DNA from: Pseudobutyrivibrio xylanivorans
GTDB lineage: Bacteria > Bacillota > Clostridia > Lachnospirales > Lachnospiraceae
Direction: 5' to 3'
Assembly: GCF_008935055.1 (NCBI RefSeq)
Contig: NZ_CP043028.1
Location: 695,501-759,500, forward strand
DNA length: 64,000 bases
Shown here: one piece after another, positions 15,855-25,367 of the stretch
How positions within the stretch are numbered: position 1 is the first letter of the stretch
How the letters are laid out: every line of letters starts with the position of its first letter
Notes under the pieces: generated by a model
The model's database searches: none
What the model was told of the DNA's origin: nothing
What the model saw: the letters and a program-made list of their open reading frames with translations, nothing else
Position numbers and translations under genes: made by a program

Positions 15855-17132
15855 TTAACAATCTAAATCTTTATTTTTACATTTAGTAAACTCAATCAAA
15901 ATACAAAACAAAAAAATAACAGTCAAGGCAACCATTAAGCCTACATACATCCATGTTGCGCCATTGATGCCATATAACTGAACTATATTCCCTGTAGTTA
16001 TATATGCTATTGCAGCCACAAAGCTATATCCCAACAATATTCTAAATTGTTGCCTCTGTATAGTCAGTATTACCGAGAAAAAATTATTCATTGCCAGGAA
16101 ACATCCACCTATTAACAAAATAATGAGGTAATATTTATATTCTCGCATATCTGTATTATACATTATAGAAAGAATAGGAACACCTATCACCCATGCCCCA
16201 AGTATCGATAATACCGAGATACCTATTATAATCCACACTTGAAAAAAAAACCTTTTAAGAAATAAATCTACATTGCTTTCGCTCCAATAGGTAGCCATTT
16301 TATGAATAATCGGGTGAAAAATCATACTACTAAAAAGACCTATAACAAAAACTGGCATTGCTATGAATCCATAGCAAGCCTGTATCTCATCTGAAAGGTA
16401 TAAATCTATGGCATACTTTGGTGCATTAACAATATACTGAGAAAAAAAACCTGATAAAAATAATGGAAAACATTGTATTAGTATTCTTTTTATTCCAGAA
16501 CATTTTACTTTTCCACTCAAATCAAATAATTGCGATGTATTTCTCAATAAAATGTACATAGTCACAAATGAAATTATGTTTGAAACCAGCAAAGATAATA
16601 ATAAATTCTCCGTAAGTATAACTACAACTGCCATAGTAACTATTGCTAATAGCAACCTTATGGTCATACATTTTGAGGCAATATCCAGTCTACCTTTTTT
16701 TTGATATTCTCCGTAATATACATCTTCAAATGCATCTGGAATTTTATATATGCACATTAGCATAATTATCATCGCTTTGTGATATGTATATTCACCATCT
16801 AAAATAAACCTCAATACATATAATATTGAAGCTATGCACATGGTAGTAACGGTTATATATCTAGCAATCAAATAGTCACAAAAGTTTGAGCCATTCTTAA
16901 TATCTGATACTTGATAATTTCTCACGCCATATTTACCAATATATAAGAATAAAATTGCGTTTGCGGTAGCAATTGTAAATATTCCAGATTCCTCCAACGA
17001 CAGAACTCTTGTAAGAACAATTAATATAATTACAGATTGAAAAGCCGATAGAAAATTCGAAATCATATTCCATATATAGCTATCCTTTGTAATTCTATCA
17101 TCTCTTAATAAGAATTTTTTTATTATGTCCAT
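15855..17132 (-). CDS. Polysaccharide repeat-unit flippase (Wzx-type)
   Basis: A 425-aa protein with about 12 membrane segments, of the oligosaccharide flippase family in the MOP superfamily. The N-terminal pattern SYIWNMISNFLSAFQSVIIL and LTRVLSLEESGIFTIA is typical. It should turn the lipid-linked repeat unit to the outer face. AAGGAAG precedes the ATG. A second MOP-type flippase is at 52925, so two lipid-linked products may be exported. Confidence 0.85.
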   Translation of the reverse strand: MDIIKKFLLRDDRITKDSYIWNMISNFLSAFQSVIILIVLTRVLSLEESGIFTIATANAILFLYIGKYGVRNYQVSDIKNGSNFCDYLIARYITVTTMCIASILYVLRFILDGEYTYHKAMIIMLMCIYKIPDAFEDVYYGEYQKKGRLDIASKCMTIRLLLAIVTMAVVVILTENLLLSLLVSNIISFVTMYILLRNTSQLFDLSGKVKCSGIKRILIQCFPLFLSGFFSQYIVNAPKYAIDLYLSDEIQACYGFIAMPVFVIGLFSSMIFHPIIHKMATYWSESNVDLFLKRFFFQVWIIIGISVLSILGAWVIGVPILSIMYNTDMREYKYYLIILLIGGCFLAMNNFFSVILTIQRQQFRILLGYSFVAAIAYITTGNIVQLYGINGATWMYVGLMVALTVIFLFCILIEFTKCKNKDLDC

Positions 17133-17158
17133 CTGTTCTTCCTTGATTAAGATTCTTT

Positions 17159-20100
17159 TTATTCACTACTAGTACATTCTACAGACTTTATTTTAAATAC
17201 AGAATCAAAAAACAAAAGAGAAATTAATAACAATGCCCCTATTGGAGATACTATAGAATATAAACTAAAGTCATTATTGAAATAATAAATTGGAGTGAAG
17301 GAAATCATGCATATAATGATTCCGTTATAAATATAATCGATTTTTTCTAAATCATCTTTGTTGTATATTTGTAAAAAAGAAGGAATGAAGAAAATCAATG
17401 TATAAAAACTAGATAAATTTGGAACACCACATAAAAGGCAAGCCGCAACTATTGTTTTCTTATATTCTTCTTTCACAAAAACAATCACTAATATAGCGAT
17501 TAAAAAAACATACGCATATAAAATCCAACTGAATTTTTGGGCACAGTTTTCATTAAAGAACAATCTAAACAGATTGTAAAAATTAACACTCAAACCTCTA
17601 AAATAATTTAATCTCGTCGCTGTACTAAAGTCCAATGTTCCCCTCTGCAATCCAACGACATTTGAAAATATTCCTTTAACTGCACTCCATCCGCCATAAG
17701 GTATTGTTGATAATGTCGTAATTACTATACTGTAGATAAATACCCTCAAAATTTTATTTATACTATTTTTTTTCTTATTCAAATCAATTAAAAGTATACA
17801 GAAAAAAACTGGATATATCTTTAAACAAATTGAAAAAGCTAGCGATAATAACGCACACTCTCTCTTGGCGGAATCCGAATTTTTATAATAAATTAAAAAA
17901 CACATTACTAGGAGAAATGAGAGTACTAGACTATTACCTCTTTCAATAGCATAAAGCATAGGTGCCGACAAAAAGCTTATAATCGCAATCAGACTTTTTG
18001 AAATTGAATTTCCAACTATATATTTTCGTAATAAAACAAACACTATTGATACTTCAAGAGCTATTGCCAAAAAAATAATAGTAGCTATTTGATTATCATT
18101 CAAAATATGTGACTGAAAATACGAAAACCTATTTTCAATATATCCACCGCAATAAAAGCTCAATAACCAATACAACAAATTATTTAAAGGCGGATAAAAT
18201 GATTCTGATAATATATATCTATCTGATGCCATATCACTAGCAAAGTAAATCATTGATAAACGATCAGTAAACGCATCTCCATTTGAATAATTATAATATA
18301 ATCTGTCAAAACCTATTCCATTTTCAATCAAATTATAAATTACAAATAATACAAGCAATGATAAAGCTATAGAAACAAAAATAATTCGATGCCTACGAGC
18401 TTCAGATATCGATATTATAATTTTATTTTTTAATATCCCAATTTTATTTTTATTAAATATTAAAACTAAAATAAATAAACCAGTAATGAGCAGCAAATCC
18501 ACTATCTTATAAATTATTCGCGAACTATGTTGATCAGAAAGCTTTAATGTTGAGCTAGTCTCCCATAGATTCAAATCTGTACTCCTTACATACCTTACTG
18601 AACTATGTTGATTAATATACTTGTTTAATGTTTTAACCAAAGAACCATCTATAACTAAATCACTAATTATTTTTCCTGTTACAGACTCAGCACAAAGAAC
18701 ATTTTTTTCAATTATTGGTTTATTAGAAAAACAATCATATGCATAACAATTAATTATATATTTCGCGTCACATGCACAAATAAATGACTCTTTCGGCGCA
18801 TTAACAGATGTACTATTATCTACGACACATAAAATTATATCTCCATTACCAAAATTATCAGCTATACCTCCTGCCCTTGTCACTCCCGTTATATTACTTC
18901 CTGAACAAATGCAATTAATAATTTGTGGTCGAGAAAGATAATAGCTATGACTTGCAATTCCGCCAACGCAGTTTCCGTTTATATGGCAATTTTCTAAACT
19001 AACGTTAAGTACAGTGCCTGCCAAAACTCCAAACAATCCACAATTATCTTCCCTGTCCATATTAAGGTTACTTATTGAGTATGAATTCCCATTATAAACT
19101 CCCCAAAAATATTTAGCAGAATCAAAAATTCCTATTGGGTTTATTTCATCTATACCTACTAAATCAATGTTATTTTTCTGCTTAAAATATACGCCTTTAA
19201 AATCAATCCCTGAATTTACTAAATCCGTAAAAAGTAAAAAATCGTCAACGTCCTGAATCAAATATGGAATATGGTATGTTCCCTTTCCATTTATTCCGCG
19301 TATAATATCTCGTTTAAGTGTATTTCCTGTGAAAAAAATCTTTGAATCTTGTAAGAAATTAATTTCTGAAAATTTATTAAAGTTTGTAGTTCCTAGTGAA
19401 AAAAAACTATTTATAACATCAACCAAATAATCTGAAGTACCTGAAATAAAATAACTATATCCTGTAAATGTTTCCGGCATAATAATTTCATCGCCAGACA
19501 TATTTATACTAATAAGTTCTCCTACGTTGAATGCAGAAATATCGTTAACTATTTCACCTTGTATTTCACCAAAATTATAACAAAAGTTGATTTTCCCCTT
19601 CGAAAAATCGTCAGCAATACCTGATGAACGTATTTCACCATGTATTGTAGCGTAATTATAACAATTTGAAATAATTGCCTGAGAAGAAACTGCTTTAACC
19701 GCAAACCCAGCTGCGTAATTTCCTGATATCTTTCCGCTAGCCACAACTAAGTTCTTTATTTGACCACCTAAACCCAAAAACAGTGCGCCCTCTTCCTCCT
19801 CTATTACAATATTATTAATAGAGTGACCACCACCATCATATATCCCCTGAAAAGAATAGTCTTCATTTCCTATAGGATTAAATAATCCTATACTTTCCAT
19901 ATCAATATCTACAGTCTGCTCTATATACTCTTTTTCAAAAGTATACCCTGAATCAACTAGTTTACCTAAATATACTAAATCGCTAGAGGAAGATATTTTA
20001 TAAGGATTAACAATAGTACCAGCACCTCGCAATCCCATTTGTTCGGTAGATACTCTATAAATATAAATGGATAAAGCAACAATAATAATACTAAAAATAA

Positions 20101-20164
20101 AAAAAACACTATATATAATCCTTGGTATTTTACTTTTTTTTGACTGCTTATTATTTTTGTCCAT
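17159..20164 (-). CDS. Large membrane protein: two GLUG-like domains followed by a GT87-like domain
   Basis: 1001 aa from the preferred start MDKNNKQSKK (GGGGGAAAG upstream; the longer start at 20188 has no ribosome site). One membrane segment at about 15-38 anchors it. Two outside repeat domains of about 230 residues each begin GAGTIVNPYKI and GKGTYHIPYLI, with FNPIG/INPIG, YDGGGHSI and NCYNY/NCICSG units. A multi-pass region from about 580 shows IERGN and CLKIYPVFF, the same motif as the other GT87-like proteins. Domain order is the reverse of the paralogues at 12110 and 29534. Function is inferred: outside glycan transfer. Confidence 0.65.
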   Translation of the reverse strand: MDKNNKQSKKSKIPRIIYSVFFIFSIIIVALSIYIYRVSTEQMGLRGAGTIVNPYKISSSSDLVYLGKLVDSGYTFEKEYIEQTVDIDMESIGLFNPIGNEDYSFQGIYDGGGHSINNIVIEEEEGALFLGLGGQIKNLVVASGKISGNYAAGFAVKAVSSQAIISNCYNYATIHGEIRSSGIADDFSKGKINFCYNFGEIQGEIVNDISAFNVGELISINMSGDEIIMPETFTGYSYFISGTSDYLVDVINSFFSLGTTNFNKFSEINFLQDSKIFFTGNTLKRDIIRGINGKGTYHIPYLIQDVDDFLLFTDLVNSGIDFKGVYFKQKNNIDLVGIDEINPIGIFDSAKYFWGVYNGNSYSISNLNMDREDNCGLFGVLAGTVLNVSLENCHINGNCVGGIASHSYYLSRPQIINCICSGSNITGVTRAGGIADNFGNGDIILCVVDNSTSVNAPKESFICACDAKYIINCYAYDCFSNKPIIEKNVLCAESVTGKIISDLVIDGSLVKTLNKYINQHSSVRYVRSTDLNLWETSSTLKLSDQHSSRIIYKIVDLLLITGLFILVLIFNKNKIGILKNKIIISISEARRHRIIFVSIALSLLVLFVIYNLIENGIGFDRLYYNYSNGDAFTDRLSMIYFASDMASDRYILSESFYPPLNNLLYWLLSFYCGGYIENRFSYFQSHILNDNQIATIIFLAIALEVSIVFVLLRKYIVGNSISKSLIAIISFLSAPMLYAIERGNSLVLSFLLVMCFLIYYKNSDSAKRECALLSLAFSICLKIYPVFFCILLIDLNKKKNSINKILRVFIYSIVITTLSTIPYGGWSAVKGIFSNVVGLQRGTLDFSTATRLNYFRGLSVNFYNLFRLFFNENCAQKFSWILYAYVFLIAILVIVFVKEEYKKTIVAACLLCGVPNLSSFYTLIFFIPSFLQIYNKDDLEKIDYIYNGIIICMISFTPIYYFNNDFSLYSIVSPIGALLLISLLFFDSVFKIKSVECTSSE

Positions 20165-20198
20165 CTTTCCCCCAAAGTTAAACTGCATTAAAACATCA

Positions 20199-21224
20199 TC
20201 ATTTTTCTATTACTGTGAATCTTACCAAAAGTTTTAATCTGATAAATCTAGCTAGTTTTGGACTAATTCTATTAATTCTATAATACATCTTTGTCATAAA
20301 AGGTGACTCATACTGTACTCGTTTTCTTTTATCATAATAAATATCAAGCTTTTTCATCTCTTGACTCAAATCATTTATATGCCAGCCTTCTGAGGATACT
20401 TTTTTATTAATCATGCTTTTTGCTACATCCATGATTAATAATTTTATTTCATCAACATCAACCGGCTCTACATCCCAGTTGATTTCCGATAGTTCCTCTA
20501 CTAAATATGGTTTAACATATTTTTCTACAAACCCATATCTATCATCGTAATATTTTCTTACTAGAACAACAGGAATCCCCATGGCCAGACAAGGCACGAG
20601 ACAATGTAGTCGACTTGTTACAACCAATCTTGCTTTCCTTCTGTATTCGTCATATATTTTCCTAGACTCATCTTCTGGATTCTTGCTATTAAAAATTTCA
20701 TGGGTCACTTTATGTACGTGCCCGGCATATGCAGAAGGTATATACTTATTAATTTCATGCGGTACATCAACTAAATACAACTCCGTATAATCGCCTATTT
20801 CCGGTCTCTTAGGAAGCGTAAGTGTTAAACACCCGCTAATAAATGCATTATATCCAAGAGATTTAAACATAATACATGTAGCTTCATCTCGACAGCCAAT
20901 TATCTCAGTAAATCTATCTATACTATTTAAGATATGTTTTTTTTCTGTTCTATGAATTCCCAAATATACCGGCACAATATCATCAGAAAGTGGAAAAAAA
21001 TCTCTTCTATCCAGCTGCCTACAGTCTGCTTGAATTACAACGAGTAGTTTTTCCCCTTTATACGTTGGCAATTCACTTCTATTGATATCAATGATATCCG
21101 ATTTGCTAACACCAAGCTTCTCATATAGATTATCAATAGCAAATGTTTGACACCAATCACCTATATTCGTGTACTCTGTTAGTTCGCTATTAACATCATA
21201 ATATGTAATTCTGCCGTACTTCAC
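20199..21224 (-). CDS. Polysaccharide pyruvyl transferase family protein
   Basis: 341 aa. Features are NIGDWCQTFAI near the start, GCRDEAT at about 110, and RLVVTSRLHCLVPCLAMGIPVV at about 195-215, the conserved SRLH region of the PS_pyruv_trans fold. Members put pyruvate ketals on sugars from PEP, giving a negative charge; some relatives do other transfers. GTG start, with AAGGAT upstream. It sits 22 bases after a HAD phosphatase and before the GLUG protein. Confidence 0.8.
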   Translation of the reverse strand: MKYGRITYYDVNSELTEYTNIGDWCQTFAIDNLYEKLGVSKSDIIDINRSELPTYKGEKLLVVIQADCRQLDRRDFFPLSDDIVPVYLGIHRTEKKHILNSIDRFTEIIGCRDEATCIMFKSLGYNAFISGCLTLTLPKRPEIGDYTELYLVDVPHEINKYIPSAYAGHVHKVTHEIFNSKNPEDESRKIYDEYRRKARLVVTSRLHCLVPCLAMGIPVVLVRKYYDDRYGFVEKYVKPYLVEELSEINWDVEPVDVDEIKLLIMDVAKSMINKKVSSEGWHINDLSQEMKKLDIYYDKRKRVQYESPFMTKMYYRINRISPKLARFIRLKLLVRFTVIEK

Positions 21225-21246
21225 CTTGTCACATATCCTTCCAAAT

Positions 21247-21894
21247 TTATCCTAGCAGTTCATTCCTAAGTCCCTCGACACAAGATACAGAAACAACATC
21301 ATCAAAATCCCCATCAAAATCCCCCTGACCCCATGTCACAAACACACATGGAATCCCAGCATTAATTGCTGTATTAACATCGCTCATGCCATCACCAATG
21401 TAAATGGCATCAGAGATATCTCCACCACATTCTTCGCATATCATTTTTACACCATATGGATCTGGCTTTGAAGGTCTACTCTCCAGATATCCAACAACAG
21501 AATCAAACATTCCCTCTGGAAAAAGTTCAGCTGTCAAATCATCAACAAGCTTCTGACCTTTATTTGTGTTAATCGCTAATTTCCATCCAGCATCCTTTAA
21601 ATCCTGAAGAAGCCCCATAATCCCATCATAAGGCTTTGTATTTTCCTTAGGACTGGTACCATAGATTTCTCTATAAGTAAATTTAACCTTGTCAATATTC
21701 TCATCAGAGATGGCATCCTTAGGAAGCATCCTTGAAACTACTGTTTCAAGATTGCCTCCTACAAATCCATCAAAGGCTTCCATTGGATGGGTTGGAAACC
21801 CATGGGTTTCCAACGCCTTATTAAATGATAACGCAACATCCGTTATCGTATTTACGATAGTTCCGTCAAAATCAAAAATTGCTATCTTAGCCAT
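21247..21894 (-). CDS. HAD-superfamily phosphatase (phosphoglycolate-phosphatase-like)
   Basis: 215 aa. Motif I FDFDGTIVNT at 7-16 has the nucleophile Asp. A helical cap spans about 18-85. Motif II is INTNKG, and motif IV is IYIGDGMSDVNTAINAG. It starts one base after the stop of the thiamine enzyme (TAA-T-ATG), so it is translated with it. It probably removes phosphate from a sugar or keto-acid intermediate of that pathway. The true substrate cannot be read from sequence. Confidence 0.8.
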   Translation of the reverse strand: MAKIAIFDFDGTIVNTITDVALSFNKALETHGFPTHPMEAFDGFVGGNLETVVSRMLPKDAISDENIDKVKFTYREIYGTSPKENTKPYDGIMGLLQDLKDAGWKLAINTNKGQKLVDDLTAELFPEGMFDSVVGYLESRPSKPDPYGVKMICEECGGDISDAIYIGDGMSDVNTAINAGIPCVFVTWGQGDFDGDFDDVVSVSCVEGLRNELLG

Positions 21895-21895
21895 A

Positions 21896-23704
21896 TTATC
21901 TCAAATACCTGTTACTTTCATATTCATCTCTAGGAAGGAATGGGAACATGTCATCCATAGATGGAGAAACAATGCTTCCATCTGGCATTACCTTACTAGA
22001 AAGCTTTGGAACAAAGTTCTGATCTGGATCTACAATTACGTTTACAAGAACTGGTCCCTCTGCTGCTAAAGCTGACTCAATAGTTGCTCTAACATCAGGC
22101 TCATTATTTACCTCAAAATACTTAAATCCAAAAGCATCTGCAAGCTTATCAAACTCTGGGAAGCCTACACCTGTTGAAGGATCTAATCCAATAAGAGGTG
22201 GCTTAAACAGATTTCTCTGAGTCTGTCTGATTGAATGGTATCCATTGTTATTTAATACAAAGAGCTTAACATTGCACTTGTTGTAAGCAATTGTAGCCAG
22301 CTCCTGAAGATTCATCATTAAGCTACCGTCACCATCAACGCAAACAACTCTTCCGTTATTTGCTTCTGTAGCGATGGCTGCACCAAGAGCAGCTGGCATA
22401 CCATAACCCATGGCAGCACAACCAGAGTTTGTAAACATTCTCTGTCCCTGCTTAATCTTTGCACCAGCAAATGGCATTACGCACGCACTACCATTACCAA
22501 GTGTCATTACATCCTTTGCATCCATGCAATCGAAAAGTGTATCTACAAATACGTAAGGATTTAATAATTCATCCTTTGAATCATGATGATACTCTGGCAA
22601 ACAAGCTGGATACTTCTCTACCATTGTTCTACACCACTTCACCCAATCCTTGTGGGAATCCTGTGGCTCATAATCCATCTTAAGCATTCTCTCGATGAAC
22701 TCATGAACATCTGCATTGATTGGCATATCAGGAGTAAATGTTGGCTTCTTTAACTCCTCATTATCAATATCAACCATGATCTTGTAAGCATTCTTTGCGA
22801 AGTCATGCTTATTATATGTGATAGTTCTAATATTCATGCGGCTTCCAAGTACAAGAAGCAAATCACAGTTCTGAACAATAAAGCTGCTGCCACGTGTACC
22901 TTCTCTACTTGGTGAACCAGCATAGAAAGGATTATCATAAGCTACTAAATCTCCTGAATTCCATGCTACTGCCACTGGAATCTGAAGCTTCTTAATAAGC
23001 TCTAATAAAAGCTCTGATGAATCTGATAATCTAACACCATATCCAGCAAAAATAAGAGGAGCCTTAGCCGACTTAATCTTTTCAATAATATCTGCAAGCT
23101 GAGCATCAGAAACTGTGTCTAATGATAACTCTAAGCCTTCTGCTGCTGCATCAAAATGTCTGAGCTCTAAATCATCAATCTTAGCACCCTGCACATCAAG
23201 AGGAATATCAAGCCAAACTGGTCCTTTACGTCCTGTATTAGCTAAATACCATGCCTTCTCTAAATGATATGCAATATCAGCAGGCTCTGTAAGCATAACA
23301 GCATACTTTGTCATATTTGAAACAGAGTTGATGATATCAAACTCCTGGTCTCCAAGCTGACGAAGCTTAAGCTCTGGTACAGACCAAAGTGTTGTCTCTC
23401 TCTTAACCTGACCTGATAAAACAAACATAGGGATAGAGTCAAGCCATCCACCCATTACACCCGTAATAGCATTAGTTCCACCAGGACCACTTGTAACGCA
23501 CACGCTGGCAATCTTGCCAGTTACACGTGTATAAGCCTCTGCTGCAATTGAACATCCCTGCTCATTGTGATTGAAAATATTTTTAATTTCTGCCTTGTGT
23601 CCCAATGCATCATCAAGCTGCATTGCGCCACCACCAGTTACCATAAAGTTATGAGTAACACCTTTTTCTACTAAAAAGTCAGCTATATAATCTACTACTC
23701 TCAT
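21896..23704 (-). CDS. Thiamine-diphosphate enzyme, acetolactate-synthase-like, sugar pathway
   Basis: 602 aa with the three-domain ThDP layout. The PYR domain has catalytic Glu48 (NHNEQGCSIAAEAYTR), a middle domain spans about 190-330, and the PP domain has GDGSLMMNLQE to LNNNGYHS as the ThDP motif. There is no regulatory subunit and it lies among sugar genes, so it is unlikely to make branched-chain amino acids. A close logic is YerE of yersiniose synthesis, which adds a two-carbon unit from pyruvate to a CDP-4-keto-3,6-dideoxy sugar. RfbH and RfbF nearby support that. The aldolase beside it is not part of the YerE route, so another product is possible. Confidence 0.75.
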   Translation of the reverse strand: MRVVDYIADFLVEKGVTHNFMVTGGGAMQLDDALGHKAEIKNIFNHNEQGCSIAAEAYTRVTGKIASVCVTSGPGGTNAITGVMGGWLDSIPMFVLSGQVKRETTLWSVPELKLRQLGDQEFDIINSVSNMTKYAVMLTEPADIAYHLEKAWYLANTGRKGPVWLDIPLDVQGAKIDDLELRHFDAAAEGLELSLDTVSDAQLADIIEKIKSAKAPLIFAGYGVRLSDSSELLLELIKKLQIPVAVAWNSGDLVAYDNPFYAGSPSREGTRGSSFIVQNCDLLLVLGSRMNIRTITYNKHDFAKNAYKIMVDIDNEELKKPTFTPDMPINADVHEFIERMLKMDYEPQDSHKDWVKWCRTMVEKYPACLPEYHHDSKDELLNPYVFVDTLFDCMDAKDVMTLGNGSACVMPFAGAKIKQGQRMFTNSGCAAMGYGMPAALGAAIATEANNGRVVCVDGDGSLMMNLQELATIAYNKCNVKLFVLNNNGYHSIRQTQRNLFKPPLIGLDPSTGVGFPEFDKLADAFGFKYFEVNNEPDVRATIESALAAEGPVLVNVIVDPDQNFVPKLSSKVMPDGSIVSPSMDDMFPFLPRDEYESNRYLR

Positions 23705-23723
23705 CTTTTAGACTCCAATCAAA

Positions 23724-25352
23724 TTAAAATGCTGCATCGTGGCTGTCTTCAACATCCATGTAATGTGAATAAGTCACAAATTCAATATCCATATCCGCAT
23801 ATGTCTCATTGAGAACTTCTCTGATATGGTTATTTAAGTGTCTTGCTTCCTGCTTAACGAATGAGTACTCCATCTTAGGATTGAAATAGTTATCCTCTTT
23901 ATCTGAGTATCCATCAAAGCCAGCACAAGCAAGATTCTTAATTCCACACTCCTTAAGAATCTTTAAAAGCATAAGGAATGAATTATCCACAATGCTCTCA
24001 TTCTTTTCAAGCAACTTTTCGCGAGTGAATGAGCACATAAACTCATCGCCTCTTGCTGTCACATTACTTGTTGCAATAACCTTAAGGTCTCTATTTTTAA
24101 TCTCAAGCAAATCATCAGACATATCACAATATCTGTTTGTCTTTGTGATAAACACATAGTCCACATCAATTGCACCTGGAATATAGTTAATAGAAATAAC
24201 TACAGGTTCCTTATCTGCAAGATATTTTTCCACTCTGTTCTTCTGAAGCTGAATATTCTTTCCAGGACCTACAAGAAGAATATCTCTTCCCTTGAGTGCC
24301 TCTTCAAGCTTTACATAATCCTTAGAATCGTCAAGCTGAGTTTTTTCAAATTCAGCATATAATTCCTCTGCAACAGCCTTATCGTAAAGAAGCTTTGTAT
24401 CCTCTGGCTCAATCTTGCCAAGTAAATCATTAATATCTGAAATAGAAAGACTTGGCTTGCCCTGCATCTGAGATACATAATTTGGATGAACTCTGTTATA
24501 AGCAGAAAGATAGAAGTATGTCTTGTAGCCCCATGGAGTTTTCTTGAAGAAATCCATAACGCTTTCGTCAATTCCCTCTAACATCTGGTTAATGTTATAG
24601 TTCTTTCCATAGTTCTGATTCATGTACATTCCAACAAGCTCTAATGGTGCATTTCCTGCACTCTTGCCCATTCCGAACAATGTACCATCAACAATGATAT
24701 CTCTGTCTGTTTCCTTGTTTAGGAATGCTCTACTGTTTGCATAAGCAAGCTGGAAATTATTATGTGCATGGAAGCCAATAGCTACTGATTTGTCCACATG
24801 CTCATCAAGTAGGTCATAGTAATGTAACATCCACTCTGGATCAAGCAATCCATATGTATCTACCATACTTACAGCATATGGTTTCACCTCATTAACAAGG
24901 CTTATAAGCTCCATAAGCTCTTCATCGCTATAGCTTGTGATTGATACAAGCTGTGAGCACACCTTATAGCCAAGCTTTTTAAGCTCGGCACAATATGCCA
25001 TAGCCTCATGCATAATATGCTTTTTGAAAATTACTCGTATACCATCAATATAGCTTTCGCTACATGGCTGAATGTTTTCAAGAGCACATGTACCATAATC
25101 AATCATACCTACCACCATAGGAGGTCTTTTCTTTATGTTTCCATAAATTGCCTCTATAGATTTAGTATCAGGTATGATACTTCTGTTGATATCAAAAGGT
25201 CTTCTGTCATCGATAAACCCAATCTCGATGATATCCACATTTGTCTCAACTAAACGTTCAAAAATTGCGCATATATTATGGTGTCCAAACTCCCAATCAT
25301 TAACATAACCACCATCTCTAAGTGTACAATCAAGTATCTTAATATTTCGCAT
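23724..25352 (-). CDS. DRE-TIM (HMGL-like) aldolase fused to a Rossmann-like C-terminal domain
   Basis: 542 aa. Residues 1-300 form a TIM barrel of the 4-hydroxy-2-oxovalerate aldolase / isopropylmalate synthase type: CTLRDGG at 9-15 and metal-binding HAHNN at 195-199. From about 355 a second domain begins with ILLVGPGKNIQ and contains VVISINY, VDYVFITKTNRY and NLACAGFDGYS, resembling DUF115-like nucleotide-binding proteins. Such aldolases join pyruvate-type enolates to an aldehyde or cleave them. Plain family members are 340-400 aa, so the extension is unusual. It is a paralogue of the gene at 54491. Confidence 0.7.
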   Translation of the reverse strand: MRNIKILDCTLRDGGYVNDWEFGHHNICAIFERLVETNVDIIEIGFIDDRRPFDINRSIIPDTKSIEAIYGNIKKRPPMVVGMIDYGTCALENIQPCSESYIDGIRVIFKKHIMHEAMAYCAELKKLGYKVCSQLVSITSYSDEELMELISLVNEVKPYAVSMVDTYGLLDPEWMLHYYDLLDEHVDKSVAIGFHAHNNFQLAYANSRAFLNKETDRDIIVDGTLFGMGKSAGNAPLELVGMYMNQNYGKNYNINQMLEGIDESVMDFFKKTPWGYKTYFYLSAYNRVHPNYVSQMQGKPSLSISDINDLLGKIEPEDTKLLYDKAVAEELYAEFEKTQLDDSKDYVKLEEALKGRDILLVGPGKNIQLQKNRVEKYLADKEPVVISINYIPGAIDVDYVFITKTNRYCDMSDDLLEIKNRDLKVIATSNVTARGDEFMCSFTREKLLEKNESIVDNSFLMLLKILKECGIKNLACAGFDGYSDKEDNYFNPKMEYSFVKQEARHLNNHIREVLNETYADMDIEFVTYSHYMDVEDSHDAAF

Positions 25353-25367
25353 ATTTAAAACTCCTAA

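Noticed and set aside
21896..23704. Acetolactate synthase for valine and isoleucine synthesis (ilvB)
   Set aside because: No ilvN or other amino-acid genes nearby, and the gene is coupled to a HAD phosphatase and RfbH/RfbF.
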